64,000 nucleotides of DNA, taken from NCBI RefSeq assembly GCF_036850765.1, contig NC_089493.1, positions 129,028,239 to 129,092,238 on the forward strand, given 5' to 3'. Each line of letters opens with the position of its first letter. Position 1 is the first letter of the stretch. The translations under genes and the position numbers were made by a program. Under the pieces are notes generated by a model. The model had not been told where the DNA came from and made no database searches. It saw only the letters and a program-made list of their open reading frames with translations. The stretch comes from Saccopteryx bilineata. Lineage: Eukaryota; Chordata; Mammalia; Chiroptera; Emballonuridae. This document shows positions 31,304 to 42,190 of this stretch, piece by piece.

Positions 31304-32355
31304 TTTTCCTTGGGAACTTTGAAGTTCAACCTTGGTTAAACCTATTTGGAATTTTTTTCATTTTTTTCTGAAATTAGATGGAGAATCTGATCTTCTATTA
31401 TTTCAGTTAATTACAGAGAAGACTTTCATCATAATGGCCATATGCCACAGCAAAGAGGTTGACTTGAGAGGGAAAAAAAATAAATAATGCAACAAGAATT
31501 CTCAGACTTGAAGCCGTAGTTGAGAGGAAAGGTCAAGTCTGAGACATAAATATTATATATAGAATATCTAGTATATATGTATATTGATTGATTTGATTTT
31601 TTTGTCTGAGTTGAATTATTAATAAAGGTTACTATCCAGAGTTAAATTAACCACACTTTGGAAGCAAATAAACTTTTTTTGTAACATTGAACAATCAAGA
31701 CTTTAGAACTATGCTAGTCAGACTTCAATGTGTATAGAAATCACTTGGGGATATTTTAAAAATGCAAATTCTGACTCAGTAGGATTGGTATGGGGAATAA
31801 AATTCTGTAGTTCTAACAAGCTTCCCTGGTTATGCTGATACTGTTAATCCTAGGATCACACTTTGAGAGGCAGAAGCCCTCGAATGAAATGGGCAGCCAT
31901 GTAGTAGAATTAATAAAATTATTAAAATGAGCGAGGTAAGGCAATCATTTCATAATGAATATGCATTTCATTAATGGGGTTAATATTTAAGCCATCTGTC
32001 ATTTAAATGAATGAGCAAATGAAATACAAACTTGAACTTGATTTTAATTTCTTACATCTGTTCGCCAAGCGCTTCTAAAAACAAGATCATCATAATAATA
32101 GATTGGTCCATTTTATGTCTGAATGTAATTTATTCTACTGATTTCAGAATAATTTTGAAAGGTGATGTTAATTGCAAGTTGTTTTCGTTTACTGTGTTTT
32201 CCAGATTCCAAGGATTTCTCAGACATTTCCTAATTGATTGAACCTCACAACTTTATTTTTTCCATTTGAAGGGGAAAAAAAGTCATTCTTTAATTTTCAT
32301 GGGAGAAACTTAATCACCCTACTTATAAATTAAGAAATAGAATATGAAGTTTGTA
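31304..32355. other. Unique DNA, no gene seen
   Basis: About 1 kb of AT-rich DNA. No frame here shows a motif or exon signals. No repeat is recognised with confidence. Confidence 0.5.
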
Positions 32356-32371
32356 CTTGAAATGAACTTTT

Positions 32372-32653
32372 TTTTTTTTAACAGAGACAGAGAGAGAGTC
32401 AGAGAGAGGGACAGATAGGGACAGACAGGAATGGAGAGAGATGAGAAGCATTAATCATCAGTTTTTTGTTGTGACACCTTAGTTGTTCATTGATTGCTTT
32501 CTCATATGTGCCTTGACCATGGGCCTTCAGCAGACTGAGTAACCCCTTGCTCGAGCCAGCAACCTTGGGCTCAAGCTGGTGACCTCGGGGTCTCGAATCT
32601 GGGTCCTCCGCATCCCAGTCTGACTCTATCCATTCTGCCACCGCCTGGTCAGG
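32372..32653 (-). mobile_element. GA-rich tRNA-derived SINE, 3rd family
   Basis: Minus-strand copy with a perfect 16-bp duplication CTTGAAATGAACTTTT (32356-32371 and 32654-32669). It is close in sequence to the copy at 8713-9044. Confidence 0.9.
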
Positions 32654-32719
32654 CTTGAAATGAACTTTTAAGTGTGAATTCAACGTAAGATATATTTTGG
32701 GTCCTCTTATCTGTACATT

Positions 32720-33000
32720 TTTTTCTTTGTATTTCTAGTGCTTACCTATTTTCTAACATAAAAGATGCTCAATAAATGTTTGACTGAATGGTAACCGTGC
32801 TGAACTATTCTTGTGATAATGTAATCATTATGACATGATAGCTACTATTTATTAAGTACTTATTTTATCATATTTCTTAAAATGGCCCTATGAAGCAAGT
32901 ATTCTTGTACTCATTTTATAGATAAGTGAACTAAAGCACAGAGGTTCAATGGCTTACCCAGGAACACAGAAATAATAACTGAGAAGAATTCAGACCACAT
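32720..33000 (+). repeat. L2 end and MIR-type relics
   Basis: GATGCTCAATAAATGTTTGACTG is L2-like. From about 32840, TACTATTTATTAAGTACTTA, CTCATTTTATAGATAAGTG and AGAGGTTCAATGGCTTACCC follow MIR order. Confidence 0.55.
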
Positions 33001-33070
33001 GTTTCCAAAGTTTGTGCTTTTAACCACTTTGTTGTTTCTCTTAGAAGTTTTAATATCTATTATTTTGGGG

Positions 33071-33430
33071 TTTTTTTTTTTCTGAAGCTGGAAACGGGGA
33101 GAGACAGTCAGACAGACTCCCGCATGTGCCCGACCAGGATCCACCCGGCACGCCCACCAGGGGCGATGATCTGCCCCTCCGGGGCGTCGCTCTGCCGTGA
33201 CCAGAGTCACTCTAGCGCCTGGGGCAGAGGCCAAGGAGCTATCCCCAGTGCCCGGGCCATCTTTGCTCCAACGGAGCCTTGGCTGCGGGAGGGGAAGAGA
33301 GAGACAGAAAGGAAGGAGAGGGGGGTGGAGAAGCAAATGGACGCTTCTCCTATGTGCCCTGGCCGGGAATCGAACCCGGGTCCCCCGCACGCCAGGCCGA
33401 CGCTCTACCGCTGAGCCAACCAGCCAGGGC
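33071..33430 (-). mobile_element. Long tRNA-derived SINE, minus strand
   Basis: The tail lies at the left (poly T) and the tRNA head at the right; on the minus strand the head reads GCCCTGGCTGGTTGGCTCAG with a B box GGTTCGATTCC. The flanks share an approximate TATTTTGG duplication. Confidence 0.92.
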
Positions 33431-33585
33431 TATTTTTGGATTTTTTTCAAAATATTTATTAAACACATACTTTAAATAATAGCATTATGAAAAACAAATT
33501 TTGAGATATTGACTATCATAATTTTTCATTCATTAGAAACCATCAGAATAGAAAATTTTAATAGTTTAATCATTTGCTGAGAATT

Positions 33586-33948
33586 TTTTTTTTAATTGAG
33601 AGGCGGGGAGGCAGAGAGACAGACTCCTGCATGTGCTATACCAGGATCCACCCGGCAAGCCCAGTAGGGGCTAATGCTCTGCCCATCTGAAGCTGCTACT
33701 CCATTGTAACCAGAGCCATATTAGCACCTGAGGTGAGGCCTTGGTGACATCCTCAGTACTCAGGGCTAACTTACTCAAACCATTTGAGCCATGGCTGCAG
33801 GAGGAAAAGAGAGGGGGGGGGATGGAGAGGGGTGGAGAAGCAGATGGTCACTTCTTCTGTATGCCCTGACTGGGAATCAAATGTGGGATTCGAACCCAGG
33901 ACTTCCACATGCTGGGCTGACACTCTACCGCTGAGCCAACTGGCCATG
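33586..33948 (-). mobile_element. Long tRNA-derived SINE, old minus copy
   Basis: Diverged copy with an extra duplicated B-box region (CAAATGTGGGATTCGAACCC near 33878-33897). The duplication GCTGAGAATT flanks it (33576-33585 and 33949-33958). Confidence 0.85.
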
Positions 33949-33958
33949 GCTGAGAATT

Positions 33959-34935
33959 ATTTTTTAATTAAAAAATTTAAATTATAGTTGAAATTCAAAA
34001 TTACATTAGTCTCATGTATACAGCAAAGTGGTTAGCCTTTATAATTATATATATATAGCCTTTATAATTATATATATATAATTATAAAAATATAATTACG
34101 AAGTGATCCTCTGAATAAGCCTAGTACCCATCTGACACCATAGCAGTATTAATATTTCACATGAGGAATAGCAGTTCAGTTATGTGGATGAGGAACTCTG
34201 AGATTAACATCCAGGGTTAAAATGATAAAAATAACAGTATTTATAAAGCTTAAATTAGGATTCATTAAAACACCAACAAAAATGATTATTTTAGTTCTTT
34301 TCAATATTATATTAGTTCCAGGTATACAGCATAGTGGTTAGACCTTTATGCAACTTAAGACATGATCTCCCCAATAATTCTAGTACCCACTGACACCATA
34401 TATAGTCGTTACAATATTATTGACTATATTTCCTATGCTGCATTTTAATCCCTGTGACTATTTTGTAACTGCTCTTTTGTACTTCTTAATTCCTTCCTGT
34501 TTTCTACTTTATTTCCCAAAATCCCTTCCCATCTGGAAACCATCAAAATGTGCTTATATCTATGAGTCTGTTTCTGTTTCATTTGTTCATTTATTTTGTT
34601 TTGTTTTGTTTTTATATTCCATGTATAAGTGAAGTCATATGGCATTTGTCTTTCTATGACTTATTTCACTCAGCATTATACCATCTAGGATGGGTCCATC
34701 TGTGGTGTTGCACATGGTGAGATTTCATTCTTTTTATGGCCAAGTTATATTCCAGTGTTTATTGTGCCACATTTTCTTTATCCAGTTGTCTATTGATGGA
34801 CACCTAGGACGCTACCAAATGTTGGCTATTATATATAAAATGTACATATATGAAAGGCTTGTTATTGCCTGTTTTTTAAAGTCTGTTTCCTCTTATATAA
34901 CTATTGCTATCCAGGTTTTTTCTCTTTATTCCCAT
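33959..34935 (-). mobile_element. Old L1 3' region, minus strand
   Basis: Reverse-orientation L1 with two similar 3'-end-like segments (near 33995 and 34310, both with GTATACAGC and a CACTGACACCATA-like phrase), then ORF2 3' text in reverse (GTCTATTGATGGACACCTAGG, in part). No frame survives. An AT-rich imperfect repeat lies at 34046-34100. Confidence 0.7.
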
Positions 34936-34957
34936 TTGCATGACATTTCTTTTTTTT

Positions 34958-35004
34958 TTCTTCAATTTTTTTTATTTATTCATTTTAGAGAGGAGAGGGA
35001 GGGG

Positions 35005-35035
<31 letters not shown>

Positions 35036-35153
35036 GGGGAGGAGCTGGAAGCATCAACTCCCATATGTGCCTTGGCCAGGCAAGCCCAGGGTTTTGAACC
35101 GGCGACCTCAGCATTTCCAGGTCGACGCTTTATCCACTGCGCCACCACAGGTC
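34958..35153 (-). mobile_element. Short tRNA-derived SINE, minus strand
   Basis: Reverse of the GCCTGACCTGTGG family, with GA repeat and GGTTTTGAACCGGCG region. GACATTTCTTTTTTTT is repeated on both sides (about 34942-34957 and 35154-35169). The last few bases of the head are missing or changed (CAGGTC|GACATT). Confidence 0.88.
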
Positions 35154-35249
35154 GACATTTCTTTTTTTTTATCCCTGTACTTTCAGTCCGTGCATGTCTT
35201 TCCGTCTGAAGTGAGTCTCTAGTAGGCACACATGTAAGGGTTTTGTTTT

Positions 35250-35455
35250 TTCTTTTTTTTAAATTTCCCATTGATTTGAGGGGGGCAAAAAGGGGAAAGA
35301 GGGAAAAGAGAGAGAGAGAGATAGAAAAGCATCAACTTAGTCATTCCATTTAGCTGTGCACTCATTGATTGCTTCTCACATGTGCCCTGACTGGAGATCG
35401 AACCCACAACCATGGCCTGCTGGGAAGATGTTCAATCTACTGAGCCATCCAATAT
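35250..35455 (-). mobile_element. tRNA-derived SINE-like element, minus strand
   Basis: GA-rich tract, GAAAAGCATCAACTTAG, then CTGACTGGAGATCGAACCCACAACC, in part, resembling a reversed tRNA-type head. It is distinct from the three main families or much diverged. Confidence 0.6.
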
Positions 35456-36120
35456 CTGTTGATGTTGCAACCAAAGCCAGGTCTTGTTTTCTTATCCATT
35501 CAGCCACCCTACGTCTTTTGATTGGAACATTTAATTCACTTATATCCACTTATATTTAAAGTATTTGTTGACAGGTGTTTAGTCATTGCCATTTTATTAT
35601 TCATATTTTTTTATTTTTAATCATCTTCTGAAAAAAGTCCCTTTAAGATTTCTTGTAATACTGGTTTGGTGGTGATGAACTCCTTTAGCCTTTTCTTGTC
35701 TCTTTATCTCCATCAATTCTAAAGGATAACCTTGCTGGGTAGAGTAATCTTGGTTTTAGGGGTCCATGCTTTTAATCATTTTGAATATTTCATGCCAATT
35801 CGTTCTGGCCTGCAAAATTTCTGTTGAGAAATCATTGACAATCTAATGGGCATTCCCTTGTATGTAACTAACTGCCTTTTTCTTGCTGCTTTTAAGATTC
35901 TCTATTTGTCTTTAACCTTTGACATTTTAATTATGATGTGTTTTGGTTTTTGGTGTGGACCTTTCTGGGTTCATTTTGTTTGGGACTCTCTTTGCTTCCT
36001 GGGCTTGTATGTCTATTTCCTTTGCCAGGTTAGAGAAGTTTCTGTCATTATTTCTTTAGTTAGGTTTTCAGTCCCTTGAGGTCTCTCTTTTCCTTATGCT
36101 ACTCCTGTGATGCAAATGCT
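35456..36120 (-). mobile_element. Old L1, ORF1 end region, minus strand
   Basis: Reverse complement of L1 ORF1 3' text: CTTGTAATACTGGTTTGGTGG and GATGAACTCCTTTAGCC correspond to the reverse of the TTKPxLQE region seen in the intact ORF1. Strongly decayed. Confidence 0.65.
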
Positions 36121-36254
36121 GTTACTTTGACATTGTCCCAGAGCCCCCCTAAGCCAGGGTTTTCTTCATTCAACATGAGAGCGGTTAACTCTTTCATGGA
36201 CTGGCACAGAATTTCTGGCGAACTGGATTAGTCTGTAGACTGGCAGTTGAAAAC

Positions 36255-36440
36255 CACTGCTATGTAGCACTTTACAATTAAAAAGTATTTTTATAAAAAC
36301 CTTTTCACATTTAATTTTCACAACTCTTTAGATCTTATTACTATTTTAGAGAGAAGAAGCTAACGCCTGGCTATGTTAAGTAGCTTGCCAAAGGTCTGCA
36401 TAGGAAGTGGAGGAGCTGATTCTAAAGCTCAAGCTAGTCT
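36255..36440 (+). repeat. MIR-type relic
   Basis: TTCACATTTAATTTTCACAACTC, in part; GCTATGTTAAGTAGCTTGCC and AGGTCTGCATAGGAAG follow MIR order. Confidence 0.5.
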
Positions 36441-37042
36441 CAATTTTGCTAAACACCACGAGTCTTTTATGAAGATGTAGGGCTATCATCAAAAGTTATT
36501 ACTCTTCCATGCAGCTTGATTTTTTTGGAAGAGTTAATTGGGTTATTTTTTGTTCTAGGATTAAGATAGGCTCTAGGTGACAGAATATGTAAAATAACAG
36601 TACATTAAATTAAATGAAAATTTATTATTCTCCACATAAAAGTACAGGGATGATATGACACTTCACAAGTCAGGAACTAAGGGTCTTTTATTTTGTTCCT
36701 CTGCCCAGCACGGCCAAGGTCTCATAGTCCAAGATAGAGCTGATATTCTAGATGGCTTGTGGAGGAAAGTATGGAGAAATGGACAAAGGATATGCACCTG
36801 CTGTCTCTTAAGGAAGTTTCCCTTAAGTTGTCTTTTGACTCTTCCTCCTGTAGCTTGGTGGCCAGAATTTAGACGCATAGCCATCCTTGCTGCGTGGACA
36901 GCTGACATATGTAATTTGGATTCTACAAAATCGTGTCCAGCTAAAAATCAGGGGTTCTATTACCATATAAAAAGGAAAATGGGTGTTGAAGAACAACTAG
37001 AAGTCTGCCACACACTTTTCTCTTCTGAATCTTGAGACTGTT
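36441..37042. other. Unique or old-repeat DNA, no gene seen
   Basis: The stretch near 36618-36900 (TTTATTATTCTCCACATAAAAG onward) resembles an ancient mammalian repeat in reverse. The 126-codon frame at 36655-37035 has no domain and is most likely chance. Confidence 0.4.
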
Positions 37043-37054
37043 AAGAAATGAAAG
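37043..37054. repeat. Target-site duplication of ETV5 retrocopy
   Basis: AAGAAATGAAAG, repeated at 41475-41486 after the poly(A). The upstream TT before AAGAAA fits the L1 endonuclease nick preference. Confidence 0.9.
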
Positions 37055-38411
37055 CTGGAGTCCAGTGGCTTATGCGCAGAGTGGTTCAGTGTCCCCAGAG
37101 CTGTTCGGCCCAGTCATTTGTTTAGGTGTCCGGCCAGTTGTGGGTGTGCGTGAGCACGCCTGCATCCTGGGGCAGCTGCAAGAGGAGGAGAGCCAGTGCC
37201 TCAGAAAGACAGACCCCTTTCTCTGCAGAAATTACTCAATGCTGAAACCTTTCAAAGTGATATTAGAGACGTTGGAAGCACCATGGATGGATTTTATGAC
37301 CAACAAGCCCTTTTTAGGGTCCCAGGGAAATGTAGATCAGAGGAATGTAGAGGGCGGCCTGTGATTGACAGAAGGAGGAAGTTTTTGGAACAGATCTGGC
37401 TCATGATTCTGAAGGGTTGTTTCAGGATCTCAGTCAACTTCAAGAGGCTTGGTTAGCTGAAGCACAAGTTCCTAATGATGAACAGTTTGTCCCAGATTTC
37501 CAGTATGATAACTTGGCGCTTCATGTCCCACCTCCAACCAAGATCAAACAGGAGCTGCACAACCCCTCTTCTGAGCTGCCATTCTATAGCCATGAGCAGG
37601 CTGTTGGTGCTAACTATGGAGAAAAGTGCCTCTACAACTATTGTGCCTATGATAGGAAGCCTCCCTCTGGGTTCAGGCCATTAACCCTTCCTACCCCCTT
37701 CTGTCACCCACCCACCAGAATTCCCTATTTCCCCCACCTCAGGCAACTCTGCCCACCTCTGTGCACCGTGCTGCAGCTGGCCTCCTGTACAAGGTGTGGG
37801 CCCTGCCTCCACCCCTCATTCGCTTCCAGACCCTGGACTACAGCAGCAAACCTTTGTGGTCCCCTGGCCACCACATCAGCCCCTGAAGAAGCCAAAGATG
37901 ATGCCTGAAAACCAGTATCCATCAGAACAGAGATTTCAGAGACAACTGTCTGAACCCTGCCACCTCTTCTCTCCTCAATCAGTTCCTGCAGATAATCGCC
38001 CCAGTTACCATCGACAGATGTCCGGACCTACTGTCCCTGCATCTCCCCCAGCCTCTCAGGGATTCAAACAAGAATGCTATGAACCCACTCTATGAACATG
38101 GGGTTCCAGGCATGCCAGGCCTCCCAGGACATGGGTTCTAGTCACCAATGGGAGTCAAGCAGGAGCCTCGGAATTTTTGTGTTGATTCAGAAGTGCCTAA
38201 CTGCCAGTCCTACATGAAAGGGGGGCATTTCTCCAGCAGCCACAAAGATTTTTCATATAAAAAAGATCCCTAGTTGTACTTCGATGACACTTGTGTTGTT
38301 CCTGAGAGACTGGAAGCCAAAGTCAAGCAAGAGCCCACCATGTATCATGAGGGATCCCCTTACCAGAGGCGAGGTTCCCTTCAGCTGTGGCAGTTCCTGG
38401 TTACCCTTCTT

Positions 38412-38788
38412 TTTTTTTTTTGTATTTTTCTGAAGCTGGAAACAGGGAGAGACAGTCAGACAGACTCCCGCATGCGCCCAACCGGGATCCACCCGGCACA
38501 CCCATCAGGGGGCGATGCTCTGCCCCTCCCCCTCCAGGGCGTCGCTCTGTTGCGACCAGAGCCACTCTAGCGCCTGGGGCAGAGGCCAAGGAGCCATCCC
38601 CAGCGCCCGGGCCATCTTTGCTCCAATGGAGCCTCGGCTGCGGGAGGGGAAGAGAGAGACAGAGAGGAAGGAGAGAGGGAGGGGTGGAGAAGCAGATGGG
38701 CGCTTCTCCTGTGTGCCCTGGCTGGGAATCGAACCTGGGACTCTGCACGCCAGGCCAACACTCTACCACTGAGCCAACCGGCCAGGGC
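38412..38788 (-). mobile_element. Long SINE within ETV5 retrocopy
   Basis: Minus-strand full-length SINE with the tRNA head at the right (GCCCTGGCCGGTTGGCTCAG on the minus strand). TGGTTACCCTTCTT is repeated exactly (38398-38411 and 38789-38802). It inserted after the retrocopy. Confidence 0.96.
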
Positions 38789-39198
38789 TGGTTACCCTTC
38801 TTGATGACCCAGCCAATGCTCACTTCATTGCCTGGACAGGCCAAGGCATGGAGTTCAAGCTGATAGAACCTGAGGAGGTAGCTTGGTGTTGGGGCATCCA
38901 GAAGAACTGGCCAGCCACGAACTTTGACAAGTTCAGCCATTCTCTACACTATTACTCTGGAAAGGGCACCATGTAGATGGTGGCTGGTGAGCGATACAAC
39001 TACAAATTTGTCTATGACCTGGATGCCCTTTTCTCCATGGCCTTCCCTGACAACCAACGTCTGTTCCTGAAAGCAGAGTCTGAGTGCCATCTCAACGAGG
39101 AGGATACCCTGCCGCTGACCCACTCTGAAAACCCTGCTTACCTCTTGGACACAGATCACTGCAGCAGCCTCCCCTATGCTGAAGGCTTTGCTTACTAA

Positions 39199-41461
39199 GT
39201 TTCTGAGTGGCTGAGCGGCCAAACCCTAGAGCTAGCAGTTCCCATTCAGGCAAATGAGGGCAGTGGTTTTGTTTGTGTCTTTGGTTGTTCCTAACGCTTG
39301 CCCTTTGAGTATTATCTGGAGAACCTAAGCTGTCTCTGGACTGGCACACTTAAAGACAGATAGCTTGGCCAGGGAGTGGGAACAGGAAGGGGAAGAAAAA
39401 CCACCAAAAAGAGGATCAGCTCTGATCCTGAGAAAGTTTCTGGGAAGAGATTGCAATGAAACCCCCTTCCCATGGACAATATATGCAAAGCAATACCTTG
39501 TTCAGGTTAGTGCCCACAAACTGGGACAGAGTGTGTGACAATCAGCATTGATCACAGACTATTAAATGCCTTCACACGGAAGGGCTCTGATTTGCACAAT
39601 TTATTGAAAAAGAAATCACAAGCCCATAGGACACTAGGTAGGCTAAGTTGGGGAGGCTCACTCACCATGAAGGGTTAAAAATATATATTAAAATTAAGAG
39701 AGCTCATCTAGCTCAATCTGAAATATTTCCCCCTGGTCTAGAAAGAAGAGGGGGAAGTCAGAACAGCCTTTACCCACTCCATGGTTCTCAAATAATAAAC
39801 CATTGCTACTCTTGGGGACCGTCTGGCCACGTGGTCACCAAGTAGAGCAAGCCCCCTTTCTCTTCCCAGTTACATGGCTGTGTGTGGATGGCTTTAATTT
39901 TAGGAGAAGTGTAATTAACTCTTTTGACAGTATTTTGTTTTGCTTTGATTAGAGGGATTGTTTTGTTTTGGTGGTTGTTTTGAGAAAACAGTTTATAAAC
40001 TGATTTTTGTAGTTTTGGATTTTAAAACAAAAAAAACCCAAAAACCTTTTGGTAACTGCACTGTGTCCCTTAGGCAGGACAGTGCCACCTTATGAAGGCG
40101 CTGCAGCTTGAAAGGGGCTCTGGGGGCTTCCTCTTAGCCGCGTACAAGTCCATGTTATTGCCTGCTTTGCGCTTTCTGCACGAGACAGCCCAATGGAACA
40201 TTTGCACCTGAGTTGTACATTTTTGAGGTGCGCAGGGCAGCATGGACACACTGCTTAGATTCTACATGGATAGATCCCCATGGTCTCTCACATGCCCTCT
40301 CTGGAAAGCAAATGTACATAATACATGTCATATCCATTGGAAATCCATATCCTGGTCACCTGGTTGGAACCCTGGGGATTCTCCCTTGGGTATGACTGAC
40401 AACATTTTCTGTTTCACCAATTTGTTTTGTTTTCCCTTTTCCTTAATTCTTGGACTTTAAACCCTGCATATGATTCAGTAGGGTTTGAGACTTACATGTA
40501 ATTCTAACAGGTAAAATAATGCTCACATTTTTATTTCCTGCCACCTTAAAAAAAGAAAAGAAAAGCTTATCTGATTGCTGTATTATATTGAAAAGTTTTA
40601 AACAGCACCAGCTTCAGCTCTATGGAAGTTGAGCTTAAAATACAGGAAAAGTTAATGAGAAAGTGGCGGCACCTCGCTGCCTGCTCTGTTGACAGCATTC
40701 TGTGCTCCCTGTGACATCTGGCATGTTTGCTCTTCACGTGGGAAGGACAGTGCTGGCTCGGCGAGGGAAAGACATGTGCTCTGAATTGTTTTTTCTAATG
40801 ATGTTCCATAGTCTCCAGTGGTTCCCCTTATTATCAGCAGCATATTTGTGGAGAGGTTCACTGGGATAAGGGGTGTATTATATAGCTATGGAAACATAAG
40901 GTTTTCCGCTGTTGGAGCTAATTAGCCCACAAAGGTGTTGAACCTATAGCTTGGGCCTTAATTAGCATTGTACTCTAATCAAAGGACTCTTTTCAGATCA
41001 TATTTATAGCTTTTTATCCTACACATAGTCTATACATACATAAATGCATATTTTATCCCTGGATGGCTAGAGATTTGTTGTAAATGCTGTATAGGATTTG
41101 TTATTCCTTTCTTTAGTTATCCTGATTTGGGGTTTGGGGTTTTTTTTTTAGTAGATTTATGCTATCTTAGCAAGAATGGAAATAATCCTTGTAGCTTCCT
41201 TGCTGTAACTATGTGGCCTGTGCCGTCATGGAACATAGGTTGGAGGCATCACCAACGCATTCCCATCGGACGCATGCACCTCCGGGATGGTTTTATTTTT
41301 TGTTTATTTTGTTTGCTTCTTTTCAGAGTGTCGAAAGTCTACAGTGAAGAAAGGCTTTACCCTGTCAGTTGATTTGAAATACTTTCCCCTGCGCAGGGCT
41401 GTATGCATCCTGCCAAGCTGCGTTATATTTTGTACTGTGTACAATAAAGAAGTTTGCTTTC
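39199..41461 (+). other. 3' UTR part of ETV5 retrocopy
   Basis: About 2.26 kb of non-coding 3' UTR, ending with ACAATAAAGAAGTTTGC and then A's. The short frames here have no significance. Confidence 0.85.
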
Positions 41462-41474
41462 AATTAAAAAAAAA

Positions 41475-41486
41475 AAGAAATGAAAG
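41475..41486. repeat. Target-site duplication of ETV5 retrocopy, 3' copy
   Basis: AAGAAATGAAAG, matching 37043-37054 exactly. Confidence 0.9.
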
Positions 41487-41559
41487 ATTTTTCCTGAGGT
41501 CTCTGGTTGGAATTCAAAAGACATTTTTTAAATAACAATAGTACCAACCAAAAGTACTG

Positions 41560-41800
41560 CTATTCAGTGTATGATTACTATATGGCAGTGCCTAGAACAG
41601 TACTTGGCAGATGCCCCCCAAATATTTATTGAATGAACAAATCAAGGCTAGGCATTCTGCTAAGCATCTAATCTCACATTATATCATTTAATCTTGCTGA
41701 TGTACCTATAAGGTAGTGATTGCTAATTTTATTTTATAACTGAGGAAATAAAGTATATTTTTAAATAGCAAAGCTAGGATTTGGTCCTAGGTCTATCTGA
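41560..41800 (+). repeat. MIR/L2-type relics
   Basis: AATATTTATTGAATGAACAAAT (in part) is L2-like; GGCATTCTGCTAAGCATC, CATTTAATCTTGCTGATG and TGAGGAAATAAAG follow MIR order. Confidence 0.5.
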
Positions 41801-41864
41801 CAACAGATAGTGTCATGGATAATGTAGTAGGATTAAAGTTGTTCACCAAGTGTACTAAGCTTGC

Positions 41865-42190
41865 CTATCTCTGGCCTCTTGCAATTGTTTGCCATGTGAT
41901 TTATGTTGGCCAATGAAAAGTGATCAGCAGAACTGAAACTGACCTATGTCAAGGGCAGGAGCTATAAGAACCAGGGCGTGATTCCTGATCTTTCTCTTTG
42001 CTGCAGTGTTGTAGCTATCAGCTGCCCTGTCAGCCTAGGTCCTATAGTGAAAATGATAGACATGGTCAGATAGAGTGTGAAGACAGCTAGAGTGAGGATG
42101 GATATATAGTGTGAGTGAGAAATAAACCTTTGTATTTGAGGTTGTTAGTTTCTACAGCATACTCGAGCCTATACCTAACAGATAGATATA
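41865..42190 (+). repeat. Ancient LTR-like repeat
   Basis: GCCATGTGATTTATGTTGGCC, AATGAAAAGTGATCAGCAG, GTGAGAAATAAACCTTTG, then GTTTCTACAGCATACTC: ordering and text are like an old mammalian MaLR/ERVL-type LTR, including the AATAAA near 42121. The family is not certain. Confidence 0.42.

Larger units (their letters stand above)
37055..41474 (+). pseudogene. ETV5: ETV5 processed pseudogene
   Basis: Intronless retrocopy of the PEA3-group ETS transcription factor ETV5: about 230 bp of 5' UTR, a coding-like part 37283-39198, a long 3' UTR with AATAAA at 41443-41448, and a poly(A) tail. The start MDGFYDQQ, the acidic region [15 protein letters not shown], the RRGSLQLWQFLVTLL start of the ETS domain and the C terminus PYAEGFAY identify ETV5 rather than ETV1 or ETV4. 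Without the SINE, its coding length fits the usual 510 codons. Frameshifts lie near 37389, 37700 and 38090; stops at 38139-38141, 38271-38273 and 38974-38976. A SINE splits the ETS domain. In the DNA-recognition helix both conserved arginines are histidines (38938-38940 and 38947-38949). It cannot make a working factor. Confidence 0.97.

Noticed and set aside
36151..36258. Possible further hAT element (CAGGGTTTTC to GAAAACCACTG)
   Set aside because: The right end resembles a hAT terminus, but the left end pairs poorly and the 8-bp flanks do not match.
36655..37035. 126-codon frame upstream of the ETV5 retrocopy
   Set aside because: It ends before the retrocopy's duplication, has no motif and lies in old-repeat-like DNA.
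37283..39198. Functional ETV5 gene
   Set aside because: No introns, poly(A) tail, duplications, three frameshifts, three stops and a SINE in the ETS domain show a processed pseudogene.
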